A stretch of DNA of 64,000 nt from Callorhinus ursinus. Taxonomy: Eukaryota > Chordata > Mammalia > Carnivora > Otariidae. The DNA lies in NCBI RefSeq assembly GCF_003265705.1, contig NW_020313285.1:15712302-15776301 (forward strand). Reading direction: 5' to 3'. The notes below the pieces were generated by a model. It had not been told where the DNA came from, ran no database searches, and was given only the letters and a program-made list of their open reading frames with translations. Numbering within the stretch: the first letter of the stretch is position 1; the number at the start of each line of letters is the position of its first letter. Positions 11,990-25,684 of this stretch are shown here, piece by piece. A program made the position numbers and the translations under genes.

Positions 11990-14050
11990 CTAACCATACT
12001 TCTGATATCATCCAAAAGTGGTAAAAGTCACTGGCAAAAATGGAACGGAAGTGGGCAGGTAGCATGTTTGGAAAGTCCAGGGCTTCCTATTTACCAATAA
12101 TTGCTATATAATAATAATAAGCAATAAAACTGCTAATCAACTCAGACTTTATAGAAACAAGTATTTAGACTTTATTATTTACATGTTATTCCTTATCATA
12201 ATATATAACATTTGAGATGAGATAGAAGTACTGCAGTCAGGTTCAGTTTTGTAAAATTTAGCCAATAAAAAAAAAATAGTTTGGCTGGACCTGTTTTTAC
12301 CAGAGATGAAAAGTACTAAATTTAATAATAAATGACAATTTCCTCAAGATCACATTTATGAGCATTCTGTCACTGTTTACTCAGCTAAGAAACATTCACT
12401 ACAGTGGTTTGAAGCAAACAACATATCATCCTTAGGGAACTTCATGTTAACGGGAAAACTGATGAATTATTTCATCCTTAAGGAAAAGTGAAAGCACATT
12501 GGAAGAATTGCCTGTCTCACAATCTCTTTGCCTAGATCAGATTTTTCACCTTGTGAGAGGGGCTATACCTCCTTGGGATCAGGTGAAAAAAAGACTAATC
12601 TGTGTAAGACTTTGTATCTAGTAACTACATAACCAGTATAATTAGTAATTAGCGTGACCTTTTCCAGGTAGAATAACCTATATTACCTATGTTTCATTAA
12701 CTAATGTCATGAAAAAATTTTTTGGTTGTTTTAAATATGTATTCTTAAATAAGATCAACTACTGGGGGGGGGGGACAAAAAACCTAAAAAAATAAATGCT
12801 AACACAGAAAGTAACCACTTCCTAAAGACTCATGGTGTCTGGGAGGGTGTGAATCAAAGATAAATGAAGCTATATATTCTTGAACATGCTTGTCTTCAGA
12901 AGGTTTGGCTTTGAGTAGTACTACTTGGTACCTTTATTGAAGAAAAGCTGTAAATTATATAAATGCGCCCACTGAAAACAGAGAACTGTGATCTTTTTTT
13001 GTTGTTCTGGGGATAACAGTTTCCTTCAACATCAAAGGAGTTACAAGTAAGATTCCAAAAGACAAAGGCTTAAAAATTAATGCATTACAACATAAAATAG
13101 CTTGGTATTCAGTTGTAAAAGTGGACCATCTTGAAAGTTTCAACCAGGATGATATATTACACCAAAGCATACTGAAAGTTTATGAAAAGCACATTTTTTG
13201 CCTTCAAAATAATGGGAAATCTTTAGGAGTCACCTTTTAAAGATATTTTGCTTGATTAAAAAGCAATAAATTCCTTTTACTTTCCTTTGAAAATTATGCT
13301 TTATTTTAAGCCATGTGGTAAAGGTAAAAATGCCTTTTTGAGCTAAAATCGATATGCAGTCATGCAAAAAAATATTTACTGACCTATGAAGAACATATGT
13401 CAGGCAGATTTCCCCTGTTGTAGAACAGGAAGTCTAAGATACACGGTACAGAAAGAACATAGGCTAAAGGATTAAGGTAGCAGGAAAGGGAAAATCCTCC
13501 CTAATTAAGTCACTGTGTAAGAAGAGTTCAGTAAGGTGAGTAGATTTTAACTAGGCAAAGGGAAGGGAAGGAGGAATGATGCTAGGTAGAGGAAATCTCA
13601 AGTTCCAAGTCCCTGTTGCAAAAGGAAACTTAAAGAAAATTAAGATGACTAGGGAACAAAGTAGACAAGGGGCCTAAAAATGCTATGGTGAGGTGTCTGA
13701 ATTTTCTATGAAGAGCAACAGGAAATCTTTAAATGGGCTGCAAATATTCCTGCCTGTGGTGTACATAAGGCAACTCAAGAGCGTACAAAAGAGTTTATAT
13801 TCTCGCTGGAGTTGTGTATATAATTATAAATAAAACTGTAGAGATTTAATTTATAGATGAAGAGAAAAATAGTGAATTTTAAAAATTACTTAAGATTCAG
13901 GACAAAAATAGAAGGTGAGTAAATGTAATTACAATGTCACTAAAGAGCAATATTAAATATATGAATCAGAAATGAAGGTGCCCGATAATCATAAATCTGA
14001 TTAAAGATTAAAAATTTCTCAGTCTCTACATATATGTATGTACGTTTACA
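11990..14050. other. Intronic stretch with nothing recognised
   Basis: AT-rich, with a G11 run at 12765-12775. No coding, RNA or assignable repeat signal seen. Confidence 0.5.
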
Positions 14051-14055
14051 CACTT

Positions 14056-14080
14056 ACACACACACACACACACACACACA
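14056..14080. repeat. (CA)n microsatellite
   Basis: About 12 uninterrupted CA units just upstream of the old L1 fragment. Confidence 0.95.
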
Positions 14081-14099
14081 ATCAAAACAAACCACAAGC

Positions 14100-14295
14100 A
14101 TACAAAGTCAAAAGACAACTTGGGGAAATATTTGTTACCTTTAAGACTAAAAAGCTACTATGCTTTTTTTATAACACATTCAAACAAATCAATGAAAAAT
14201 AAAAAACTCAATATAAAAATGGAAAATGAAAAGACTTTGTGAAAAACACATGGTAACATGTAAAAAAGGTGCTCAACTTCTCTCATCATGAAATA
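14100..14295 (+). mobile_element. Older L1 fragment, left part, interrupted by the young L1
   Basis: Resembles the ORF2 3' portion of an old L1 (dispersed ACAAACAAATCAATGAAAAA and GTGCTCAACTTCTCTCATCA), much more diverged than the L1 inserted after it. Its continuation is at 16970-17330. Confidence 0.6.
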
Positions 14296-16966
14296 TGCAT
14301 CACTGATGGATTCCCTGGGGAATTCTACCAAACATTCAAAGAAGAAATAATACCTATTCTACTGAAGCTGTTTCAAAAATAGAAACAGAAGGAAAGCTTC
14401 CAGACTCATTCTATGAGGCCAGCATTACCTTAATCCCCCAACCAGGCAAAGACCCCATCAAAAAAGAGAATTTCAGACCGATATCCCTGATGAATATGGA
14501 TTCTAAAATCCTCAACCAAATCCTAGCTAATAGGATCCAACAATACACTAAAAGGATCATCCACTACGACCAAGTGGGACTTATCCCTGGGATGCAAGGG
14601 TGGTTCAACATTCGCAAATCAATGTGATAGAACACATTAATAAGAGGAGAGAGAAGAACCATATGGTCCTCTCAATTGATGCAGAAAAAGCATTTGACAA
14701 AATACAGCATCCTTTCCTGATTAAAACTCTGTCAGAGTACAGGGATGGAGGGAACATTCCTCAAGTTCATAAAATCCATCTATGAAAAACCCACAGCGAA
14801 TACCATCCTCAATGGGGAAAAGCTGAGAGCCTTTCCCTTAAGATCAGGAACATAACAAGGATGTCCACTCTCACCACTATTGTTCAACATAGTACTAGAA
14901 GTCCTAGCAACAGCAATCAGACAACATAAAGAAATAAAAGGTATTCAAATTGGCAAAGAAGTCATCAAACTCTCTCTCTTCACAGATGACATGATACTTT
15001 ATGGGGAAAACCCAAAAGACTCCACCCCCAAATTACTAGAACTCATACAGCAATTCAGTAATGTGGCAGGATACAAAATCAATGCACAGAAATCAGTTGC
15101 TTTCTTATACACTAACAATGCAACTGTAGAAAGAGAAATGAGAGAAACGATTCTATTTACAATAGCATCAAAAACCATAAGATACCTTGGAATAAACCTA
15201 ACCAAAGAGGTAAAGGATCTAGACTCTAGGAACTACAGAACACTCATGAAAGAAATTGAAGAAGACACAAAAAGATGGAAAAACATTCCATGCTCATGGA
15301 TCAGAAGAATAAACATTGTTAAAATGTCTATGCTACCCAGAGCAATCTATACCTTCAACGCCATCCCAATCAAAATTCCAATGACATTTTTCAAAGTGCT
15401 GGAACAAACAATCCTAAAATTTGTATGGAATCAGAAAACACTCCGAATCGCCAAGGAAATGCTGAAAAAGAAAAACAGAGCCAGGGACATCACGCTACCC
15501 GATTTCAAGCTATATTACAAAGCAGTGATCACCAAGACAGCATGGCACAAAAACAGACATATGGACCAATGGAACAGAATAGAGAGCTCAGATTTGGACC
15601 CTCACTCTATGGTCAAATAATCTTTGACAAAGGAGGAAAAAATATGCAATGGAAAAAAGCCTCTTCAATAAATGGTGATGGGAAAATTGGACAGCTATAC
15701 ACAGAAGAATGAAACTTGACCATTCTCTAACATCACACACAAAAATAAACTCAAAACGATGAAAGACCACAATATGAGACAGGAATCCATCAAAATCCTA
15801 GAGGAGAACATAGGCAGTAACCTCTTTGACACTGGCCACAGCAACTTCTTTCAAGATACATCTCCAAAGGCTAGTGAAACAAAAGCAAAAATGAACTTTT
15901 GGGACTTTATCAAGATAAAAAGCTTCTGCACAAGCAAAGGAAACAGTCAACAAAGTGGCAACCCACAGAATGGGAGAAGATATTTGCAAATGACACTACA
16001 GATAAAAGGCTGGTATCCAAGATCTCTAAAGAACTTCTCAAACTCAACACCCAAAAAGCAAATCAAGTCAAAAAATGGGCAGAAGACATGAACAGACACT
16101 TCTCCAAAGAAGACATACAAATGGCTAACAGACACATGAAAAAATGTTCATCATTAGCCCTCAGGGAAATTCAAATCAAAACCACACTGAGACACCACCT
16201 TACACCGTAAGAATGGCAAAAACTGACAAGGCAAGAAACGACAAATGTTGGAGAGGTTGTGGAGAAAGGGGAGCCCTCTTACACTGTTGGTGGGAATGTA
16301 AGTTGGTACAGCCACTTTGGAAAACAGTGTGGAGATTCCTCAAAAAATTAAAAGTAGAGCTACCCTATGACCCAGCAATTGCACTACTTGGCATTTACCC
16401 CAAAGACACAGATGTAGTGAAAATGGCCATATGCACCCCAATGTTCATAGCAGCAATGTCCGCGATAGCCAAACTGTGGAAAGAGGCGAGATGCCCTTCA
16501 ACAGATGAACGGATAAAGAAGATGTGGTCCATATATACAAGGGAATATTACTCAGCCATCAGAAAGGATGAATACCCAACTTTTACACCAACATGGATGG
16601 GACTGGAGGGGATTATGGTAAGTGAAATAAGTCAAGCAGAGAAAGTCAATTATCATATGGTTTCATTTATTTGTAGAACATAAGGAATAGCATGGAGGAC
16701 ATTAGGAGAAGGAAGGGAGAAAGGAAGGAGGGGAAATCGGAGGGAGAGACGAACCATGAGAGACTATGGACTCTGAGAAACAAACTGAGGGTTTTAGAGG
16801 GGAGGGGGGTGGGGGATGGGTCAGCCCGGTGATGGGTACTAAGGAGGGCACGTACTGCATGGAGCACTGGGTGTTGTACGAAAACAATGAATCGTGGATC
16901 ACTGCATCAAAAAGTGGTGATGTATTATATGGTGACAAACATAATAAAATTAAATTAAATGATGTG
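14296..16966 (+). mobile_element. 5'-truncated L1 LINE (ORF2 3' half and 3' UTR), young carnivore type
   Basis: Starts within the reverse-transcriptase part of ORF2 (GAATTCTACCAAACATTC). It continues through the RT active-site region, read here as FTDDM in place of the usual FADDM (14979-14993), the C-terminal Cys-rich region (16240-16300) and a 3' UTR with GCACGTACTGCATGGAGCAC. It ends in an A-rich ATAATAAAATTAAATTAAA tail. Reading frame changes between about 14785 and 14880, 15620 and 15760, and 16090 and 16140 show it is dead. ATATGCATCA at its left (14287-14296) and ATGTGCATCA at its right (16963-16972) look like the target-site duplication. The longest intact piece is 246 codons (14880-15620). 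Confidence 0.9.
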
Positions 16967-17330
16967 CATCAATAACCATAAAGTTGATTATACCCACTGC
17001 AGAGGCATTCTTATACAATGGTAAATAAAAGTATGTGTAGATTGGGATAAACTTTTGGAAAGTCAAAGTGCAGTACTGTCAAAATTAATTCCACTATGAG
17101 AAATTTATCTTACAGGTATATCTACATAAGCATAAAAGTATAAAAGATTTTTATTTCAACACTATAAATAGCAAAAACTGGAAACAACCTAAAACACCCA
17201 TCAATATCACATTAGCTCAACAGATTATAATAATACTGCAATAGATTTCTATTCAACAATTCACAAGAAATAAATCTTTATCAACTCCTGTGCAAAGATC
17301 CAGAATACTATACACAGTAGGGTCCACTGT
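16967..17330 (+). mobile_element. Older L1 fragment, right part
   Basis: Continues the old L1 after the inserted young copy: AGCAAAAACTGGAAACAACC followed by an ATCAATATCACATTAGCTC segment typical of the ORF2 3' end of L1s. Strongly diverged. Confidence 0.65.
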
Positions 17331-17677
17331 ATACCTTTAATGTTTTAATTTTCAAAACATACACATGTATTACTTTTATTAAAACATTAAAATGCTAATA
17401 ATTATCTGAGTGGTGAGATTTTTCAAAGATGTCAGAAAGCTGTGAAAGCTAAGAGGAACAGATGAGGTAAAAGTCCAAGGCAAGAACATGGTCAACTGAG
17501 ATTGCCTGTTGTTTTCTTCTCTAAACACGAAGTGGCAATGAGGTAGAGGGGCTCTACTAGAGGAAAAATAATTTCTAAGGGCTTCAAGTACTGGCCTAAA
17601 AACTGGAATACAAAGAAGCCCCAAAGCAGTGCTGCCTTCCTCCATGGAACATAACTACTCTTAAAACAATACAGGAG

Positions 17678-17889
17678 GGGCGCCTGGGTGCCTCAGTTGG
17701 TTAAGCGACTGCCTTCGGCTCAGGTCATGATCCTGGAGTCCCGGGATCGAGTCCCGCATCGGGCTCCCTGCTCGGCAGGGAGTCTGCTTCTCCCTCTGAC
17801 CCTCCCCCTGTCATGTGCTATCTCTCATTCTCTCTCTCAAATAAATATATATATAAAAAAAAACAAAAAACAAAAACAAAAACAAAAAC
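17678..17889 (+). mobile_element. Can-SINE, full length, with (CAAAAA)n tail
   Basis: GGGGCGCCTGGGTGCCTCAG head, CT-rich region, then ATAAATATATATATAAAA and a run of AAAAAC repeats. Duplication AAAACAATACAGGA (17664-17677) and AAAACAATGCAGGA (from about 17891). Confidence 0.95.
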
Positions 17890-18954
17890 AAAAACAATGC
17901 AGGAGGCTGGGGACTGGTTGGAAATTCTGTATAGTCTCACGGTACTTAGGAGACAAAGTCACACAACAGGGATGGATGTGCAACAAACACATGACGTATT
18001 TACCTGCTTGGGGAGGGAGGCTCAAAAGCAAAGCTCAAAATTTCTGAAGGGCTGAACTTAAACAAAAAAAAGACAAAAAGCCACCAGACTCTGAACCAAA
18101 AGCCATGCCTTAGGTAGAGATTGGGGGTGAGGGTACCAGGACAAGGCTGACAAAGCAGAGTACAATTTCCCACAATCTCTCTGCGTTCAGAGACAAAGTT
18201 CCATTAGAGATGGGGCCTGCATCAAGCACATGACAAATCTCACTCAGTTTGAAACCTGGATACATTTTAAGTAATTTTGTAACCCAGCCTCATCCAGCCC
18301 AATTCCCCTTACCTTCCTTATATGCTTAACCAGAGGAAATGGCAAATCCTTTCTATGAAAAAATATTTCCCTACTTGCTTAGGTTTCTTTATATACTAAG
18401 TACAGCACACCAAAAAAAAAAAAAAAATTGTAAGACAAAATGATAACTGGGAAGGGGGGGCACAGAGAATAAAAACCCAGTTTTGGAATTAACACACAGA
18501 GTTTTGTAATAACCATTATAAATAAAGAAAATATAGGGAAGAGATAAAATGGATGAAGACATGGTACAACAGAGAACTGGAATTTATAAAAGAGATTCAA
18601 ATGGGAATTCTAGAACTAAAAAATTATCTAAAATTAAGCTCACTGCATGTATTCAACAGCAGACTGGACACAGAAGAAAACAGGAAAACTTTGTTTAAAC
18701 GCAGGTCATTAGAAAATATCCAAACTGAAGCCCAAGTAGGGGAAAAAAATGGAAAGAACAGAACAGACTCTAAGAGATGCATGGGACACAGATCTTTTAA
18801 CACATAAGTAAATGATCTCTCACATGGAAAGAAGACATAGTAGCAAAGGCAGTATCTCAAGTCATTAATGGCCACAAAACTTCTAAAGTGATGAGACATC
18901 AATGCACAAATTCAAAAGTTCCACCAAGCCCAAACAAAATAAAGAGACTTGTAC

Positions 18955-21160
18955 TAAGGGATCCTTGTTATAGTTAAAATTGCTCTGAGTCCTGTTTATA
19001 AGTTATGGAACATGATGCTATCTTTGTTTAGCCTTCTGTGGGCTGTGGTTCCCATGTTCAGTTTGGAAAGCTTTGGAATGCTATCTCCATCTGTCTGCTT
19101 TGTGGGCAGAGGTGTGTCTATTGGCCTGTCAGTTCTCCAAGTCTCTGGTATGCTAAGTAGGATCACATCCATGCACACAAAGGATGGAGGTGAGCCCAGG
19201 ATCTCATAAACTTTATGGGTTGTCTCCTTCCTCCATCTCAGTTATCAACCTACTATCCTTAGATTAACCTTTTCAGTCCTCTAGAAATAAACTAATAAAC
19301 TGCCCACTGTAGCACTTTAGGGGCCAAGGAAGAGGAGGACAGAGAGAGTGTGGGAAAACAACAATGAAGTTGGCCTTGCCTTCTTGGAGCCAGAGCTCCA
19401 CTAAAGGGTGAAGAAGGTTCCCCTTCCTCAGAATTCTGGCTTGTGCAGCCTTGTGTTGCAGGCTACTGTCAATGCTACTGGATTACTTGGCGGCTGAGGC
19501 CTGACAGAATGGAGAAAAAAAGGGGGGGAAAAAAACTGTGGGAATTCCTTTTCTCACTCCTCAAATCAGTTTTTTCCTGAATCCTTATTGGTTTGCACAC
19601 ATCCAGGTTTCAGCTTGCCAGCTCAGGGGATACTGGATTTAAAAAAAAAAAAAAAGGATTAATTCACTGCTGGTAGTGGGACTTTGAATTTTTCAAGTTC
19701 TTCAGTGGGTGGATCACGATTCTGGCCAGGTTTTATTTTTGGGCTTAGTGGGGAAATAAAGGGTGGCATTTGTTTACTCCATCTCACCTGTAAATGGAAC
19801 CCTTAATTTGATTTTTATCTTCACAGATATAAGACAGTTACCTCATAGTCTGTGTTTGATATTCTGGAGCTCCTCTAGTTCTGTCTCTCTGTTGGTTGTG
19901 GATTACACTGACTTTTAAGAGAGCCTCACAATCTTTGATTGTTTGCTTGACTCTGTACTTGAAAAATTATTTTTACAAATAAGAGGTTACTGCTAGAATC
20001 CTCAAAAGAGGATTTTTATGTTCTTTTGCCAGGCACCTGATGTCCATGGCTAGAGACAGGGCCAAAACTTGAGGTCCTTCTGAGCTGCTTAGAGTACAGC
20101 CTACATCCACTTCAGAGTTAGCCGTTCAAGGTCCCAATCCTCAATAAACGCTGTTATGTGAGAGTGGTCTGGCCCTGGTGGGCTCTCTAAACTAGAAGCC
20201 TCTGATATTTTATCCAGCAGTTCCTTTTCTCAGCTACAATCTATGGACTGAAAATGTCCATGGGAAAAAAGACATCCTTTTGGGGTACAGTTTCAGTGAG
20301 GGGGGAAGGGATGTAACACATGCAGACTTTGTTCTCCTAGCAACTGCAGGATTCCAACTCTTTAGTCTTTTCCTGGGAGTCCATTACCCAAAAAGGCTGT
20401 CTCTTGGGTGCTTTTCTGTACTGGTGAATGTCCCAGAGCACATACAGCTTCAGTTCACCTCCTTCTGGTCTGATTCTCTCTCTGTTCTGTGTCAGGTAGT
20501 TCTTAGCTCTCTTCTTGAATTTTTATACTTTGTCGTAGCTACTTTTTATATTTATCTAACTTTCCTGGTTGTTCTCAGTCAATACTGTAAACAGAATGTT
20601 AAAACAAGTTTCTTTAATTCATTCTGCACAGAGTTTAGGTGGACTTTTGAATTAGAAGAGTCACATCCTTCTTTCACTCTGGGATAGTCTCTACTACTGC
20701 TGCATGAATACTTTATTCTCCACATTTTCTTTCAGATTTCCTGCAATAATGCTCAATGCTATTTATTGTTGTTGTTCTATAGTCTGGGAGACTTCCTCAA
20801 CTTTATTACCTACTCCCTCTACTGAATGTTTTTGTCTTTGCTGCCATGTTTTAAGTCACTCTGAGTTATTTCTTTCTCAGGGACTGTTCCTTTTTTCCTA
20901 ATACCCTGTTCTTGTTTTAAGAGATGAATTTTTAAATCTCTCTGAGCACAGTTCTGGAAATGTTTTTCTTCTCTCTTAACTATTTTCTCCAGAATCTGTA
21001 AGCTTACTTATTAGGTTCCCCACCATGCTTCCTCAATGATCCTGATTCTCCTATGCCTGGCTATCAGTTTTAATTAACACAAAATGACCAAATATGATTT
21101 GCTCTGGTATCATCTAAACAAATCTGTCTTCTGGCCAGTTTTCCTAATTGTAGGTGTTTC
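18955..21160. repeat. Probable old LINE/LTR-derived block, unassigned
   Basis: About 2.2 kb with T-rich, pyrimidine-rich text. TCTACTGAATGTTTTTGTCTTTGCTGCC and similar phrases suggest an antisense LINE 5' region, but I could not fix a family. An open frame of 135 codons (20280-20687) has no recognisable product. Confidence 0.3.
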
Positions 21161-21163
21161 TTT

Positions 21164-21390
21164 CTCTCTCTTGCTTTCTTTTAAAAAGATTTTATTTGAG
21201 AAAGAGAGAGAGAGTGTGCACACATGGACGCATGCGCACACACACACAAGCAGAGGAAGTAGCAGAGGAAAGCAACAAGCAGACTCCCCACTAAGCAGGG
21301 AGCCCAATGTGGGACTCGATCCCGGGACCCAGGGATCATGACCTGAGCTGAAGGCAGACACTTAACTGACTGAGCCACCCAGGGACCTCT
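21164..21390 (-). mobile_element. Can-SINE
   Basis: Head ends at GAGCCACCCAGGGACCTCT (21390) and the tail is CTTTTAAAAAGATTTTATTTG. CCTAATTGTAGGTGTT and CCTATTTGCAGGTGTT on the two sides look like an aged target-site duplication. Confidence 0.9.
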
Positions 21391-21399
21391 CCTATTTGC

Positions 21400-23040
21400 A
21401 GGTGTTCTGTGAGTTCTGTATAGGACGACCTAACTGTGCAACCTTTCTTCACTGTAATGCCAGAGTTACTAGGACTTTATTCCAGGTATGACATCCAGAC
21501 TAAAATGATCCATTTCTACAAATGTTTTATTAATATTCCTTTGAGATACTCTTAGGTGTTTTGTTTGGGGTAAAAGTCACTGACCATACTTTGCCTAGGA
21601 TAAGGAACAAGGTGTTGAGGACACGGGCCCCTTTTGCAGTACCACATAACGCCTACCCTGTGCCACATCCAATCTAGAGTTCTGCAGGGCAATTGTTTCT
21701 CACCACTCAAGGAGTTCTAAGGTTGTGGCTTCCTTGCCTTTTATATCCTTCATATCTCCTTTTTCTGTCTTCCAGGGGTCATGGTATTAACCACCAAATT
21801 TACTATCTCTATGTTTTTATACATAATAGTTGATACCAGTTAGTAATTATTACGTGCTGGCACAAAAAGTTAAAGGTGTTTGATCCGTATAAGAGCCTTA
21901 TGAAATATAGCTGGAGAAAGTCAAGCTTGGAGAATCATTTGCTCTAAGTGTCAGAGCAAGCTCTGCTTTCCTATTTTACAAAATCAGAATTTTTTAAATT
22001 TAACCCACAAGTTTTGTTTCTAGATACTAGTACAAACTCAAGAAATCCAGAAACTGTGAAGGCTTACTTATTTTACACTAAAAAGTATAGTATTGAGAAA
22101 CTGCAAATAGACAGTTATGTATCAGATTTAAGAGGATATAATTCAGTAGAAAAGACTCAAGTGAAAAGAGGAAAAATACCAAATGTTTCATTTTTCACTA
22201 TGACTAAGTGCAGTATAAGGAGGAGTCAAAGTGAAAAAATAAAACACACTTCCTTTTCCATAGGCACAGCTTTTAAATTCAACTCCTAGTTTCAAATTGC
22301 AACCGAAATGACCTATACGAATTTTTCCCCCTTACTTCATAAAGACCCTTAAATTTTCTTTGATAATTTTCAATTATACTGTTTTTATTGTTGCCCTTCT
22401 CAGAATTTCAGAGAATATCCTCTGGTATCTAATGAAACGAAGTTACAGTAAGTCTTCCCTAAAAGAAAACAAAATGCAAGTACAAGCTTAGTCTTTGCCT
22501 CATTCAAACAGAAGCATGATCAAAACGCACTGCAGACACAGTAATCAGCATTTTAAATAGAAAGGTAGAGTACACCATTATTAAAAATCTGGAGTTCATT
22601 GACTGTTTTACTCAATTCATTTTCACGAAACAGCTAATCTAGCATTCATATTTTATTTCAGAAAGGCAGTTAAAACTTTAGCAGTACTATGATGTGCACA
22701 TTAGCAGGGGAAATAAACGACTATGACTTTTATGCTTCTTTCAGATCATTCTAAGTTTCACTCACTGTGCCTCCCAGCAAAGTACATAATACCTCCCCAG
22801 AAGACATTTCATAAATGACTAACTGAACATACTTCTACACCTATTTTAAATCTTATTTCTAAGACATCAAAATAATACAAATAATGAAAAATGAAAATTC
22901 TAGAATACATAGTACCATATCTCAATATTAAGGATCCTAAAAATGTTTATCTAAGAGCGCAGAGAGAACCTGTTTACATTTTATTTTTTTCTTTATTACC
23001 AAACAAACCAAAAAACAAACAAGCCTGTTTTTACAACAAA
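21400..23040. other. Intronic stretch with nothing recognised
   Basis: AT-rich single-copy-looking sequence between a Can-SINE and the PDZ exon at 23047. The 113-codon open frame at 21948-22289 has no recognisable content. Confidence 0.5.
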
Positions 23041-23046
23041 ACTCAC

Positions 23047-23155
23047 CAAAAATGTTGGTCTTCACAGTAAGTGCAAGATGAGTATTATTCCTTAAAATTT
23101 CAAGGGCCTTCACAAATGTAATATTTTCAAAGTTTTGTCCATTTACTTCCATTAT
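23047..23155 (-). CDS. RAPGEF6: RAPGEF6 coding exon, PDZ domain, second part
   Basis: 109 bases; acceptor TTTTTCTCAAG|ATAATG, donor ATTTTTG|GTGAGT. It starts in phase 0 and leaves one G for the next codon. The product is [20 protein letters not shown] followed by [16 protein letters not shown], the final helix and strands of the PDZ fold ([10 protein letters not shown] is the usual PDZ I-x-x-V-N-G element). The following intron of about 11.5 kb contains the nested L1. Confidence 0.97.
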
Positions 23156-24757
23156 CTTGAGAAAAACATTTGTAAAATATAAATTACGACAAAAATATTA
23201 GTTACTTCTGCAACCTTAAGTTTAATGGTGAAAAAAATGAAACTTGAAAAAAATGCACCCACCTTATGTGAACAATGGTTATCTCTGTGAGAAATGGGGT
23301 TATTACTTAATTTTTTTCTCTTTATTGTATTTCCTCAAATATCTACTGAAAACATTTTTTGAAAGTGCATTCCCTCTAAGATCATATTAAAGACTTTAAA
23401 AAAAAAAAAACACAGTATGGCTTATATAGGAAGGAAAAATTTTAATGTCAGATCAGATGATAAAAATTAGTGCCTGTGTATATATGTGCAAATTTTATTG
23501 AAATTTTCTAAATGCAAATTTACTGCATTTAAGAGAGATAACTCATTCGAAAGTGATACTCTGAATACATCTATGTATTTCCTGACAATGAATGAACCAG
23601 CAAGTCAAGCAAAAAGCACCACTGTGATGAGTTCTTCCACATGACACGGCTCAACCTTCACAGCAGGGCTTCCCAAACTTGGCTGTACCTCAAAACCATA
23701 CATAAAGTTTCTTAAAAAATACTAGTTCTAACAAAAAAGGATTAAGAGATAAACATAATAAAAAAAAAAAAGAAAAGGACCGTAGAGGACAGATATGAAG
23801 GATTGACACAATGATTCCAACAGGATAAAAGAAAGATTAAGAAGCAAAATACCATGAAAAGAAAAAAAAAAAATCACAGAAGTAAAATTCAGGGTTGAAA
23901 AAAGTCTCGAGTCTACATATTAACTGGTTCATCTAGTACCATGAAAAGATAATAAAAAGACTTAACACAGCCCAATGAAAATTTTGAATTCCAAGGACAG
24001 AGAACAAAGAATCTGTAAGCATCACTGTGCAGTAGTGGGTAGTGGGACAAACAAAGCTAGAAAAGAAAAATAAAGATTGGCTTGGACTTCTCTTGGGCCA
24101 TACTAAAATAATGTGATACTTTTCTCTAACATCAAAGTTCTCAGGGAAAAAATAACTGACCAAAGAATATTATACTCCACTGAACAAGAGCATTATCAGA
24201 CATGCAAGGACACATAAAACTATAGTACCTATTTGGCCCTTTCTGAGAAAAGTACTAGAAAAGGTACCAGTAGTACTAGAAGACAACTGTGAAATGAAGC
24301 ACAATAATGGAGACACAGGGCATAGATGAAATGGAGGTGATCAATGGAATCAGTGAGACAGTTATAAATGTCTACACAGTTGTTAGTGATAAAACTCACG
24401 AAACTTAATGCAAATGTCAAAAGTATTCTTAAAAGAAGATAAACAATGTTAAAAATGACTTAATAGCTAATCTAAAATTTCAGATAATTTTAAAATAACT
24501 GTTATTTTAAAGAACTGAGGAAAGAAGTAAAAAGCTGATAAATTTTCTCTCAAGAATGAAATCATTTGATTTCATGGTTTTCTTTTCTGTGAATAATGAG
24601 ATGCTTAAATGTATTTAAAATAAAATACTAGAACAATAAATACACTAACTCTAGAATTCTAGCTACTAGATATTCTCAATGACTAGAGCGGAGTTAGGCC
24701 CAGAAATCTCTATTTTTAAAAATTTCCCTTAGGGGAAGAAGGGGATCATTATAACTC

Positions 24758-24978
24758 TAAATCAGTTTCTTAACCCCTTTGATATTTGGGCTGGATAACT
24801 CTTTACTGTGAGGGATGCACTGTTGCAGCGTGTTGTAGGCTGCTCAGCAGCATCCTTGGCCTCTATCCACTAGATGCTAGTAGCAACCCCTAGGTCATGA
24901 GAATCAAAAATATCTCCAGACATGCCAAATGTTTCCTGAGGGAGAAAATCACTCCTGGTTGAGAACCCTGCTCTGCAG
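24758..24978 (-). mobile_element. MER20-like hAT DNA transposon, antisense
   Basis: Reverse complement reads CAGGGTTCTCAACCAGGAGT, then ACATTTGGCATGTCTGGAGA and CATCTAGTGGATAGAGGCC, and ends near TATCCAGCCC. This is close to full length for MER20. Confidence 0.82.
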
Positions 24979-25129
24979 TGTAGAACTTTTTATAATGTGA
25001 ATGCATTCATTATTTTAAGAGGAAAGTGCATTAGTATGGTTAAAAGTAAAATAAACCTACATTCTAAATGAGTAAATGAACTAATAGAATTTTAAAATGG
25101 GAAAACATAACCTTCCCAATTCACCTGAA

Positions 25130-25320
25130 CTTGAAAAACTGCTCTTTGGTGTGCCTGAGAATCACCTAGAGAGCTGTGTTAAAAATACAGATTCCTAGAG
25201 CTCATCTCTGGAGAATGTGACTAGTACGATTAATAGAACCGAGGTGGGCTTAGGAATTACATTTTTAAGTAACAAGGTTGTCAGGAATCACATCTGGGAA
25301 TACACTGCTCGCTCTACAGC
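25130..25320 (+). mobile_element. MER5A-like hAT DNA transposon
   Basis: GAGAATCACCTAGAGAGCTG, TTAAAAATACAGATTCCTAG and GCTTAGGAATTACATTTTTA follow the MER5A order. Further MER5-like scraps are at about 23664-23740 and 24660-24730. Confidence 0.68.
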
Positions 25321-25502
25321 TACCTGAAGTCTTAATGGAGAGAATAAATCCCCACCAACTTCTTCCTAGTGTCTCCTTTCTCCTAGTCGCTCACCTGGCT
25401 TCCTCTGCTTATGGATGTAGGTCTGTTACCAGATGAACACTATTTAAGCTGAAACCATCATTTATGGTAATCTTTGGCCACTTACATTTAAATTTTTATT
25501 TT

Positions 25503-25684
25503 TTTATTTGTAAAGATTTCATTTATTTGAGAGAGAGAGCATGCACACGAGCAACAAGCACAGGTGGGGGGGCGGGTAGAGGGAGAAACAGACTCCCTAC
25601 TGAGCAGGGATTCGATCCCTGGACCCCGAGATCACAACCTCAGGTGAAGGCAGACACTTAACCGACTGAGCCACCCAGGCACCC
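25503..25684 (-). mobile_element. Can-SINE
   Basis: Tail TTTGTAAAGATTTCATTTAT, GA-rich tract, head GAGCCACCCAGGCACCC. It lies about 130 bases from the donor of the PDZ exon 25816-26019. Confidence 0.93.

Noticed and set aside
14880..15620. 246-codon open frame, the longest in the window
   Set aside because: It is a piece of L1 ORF2 reverse transcriptase in a truncated, frame-broken element, not a host gene.
20280..20687. 135-codon plus-strand open frame
   Set aside because: Hydrophobic, low-complexity product within a probable old repeat block; wrong strand for the gene.
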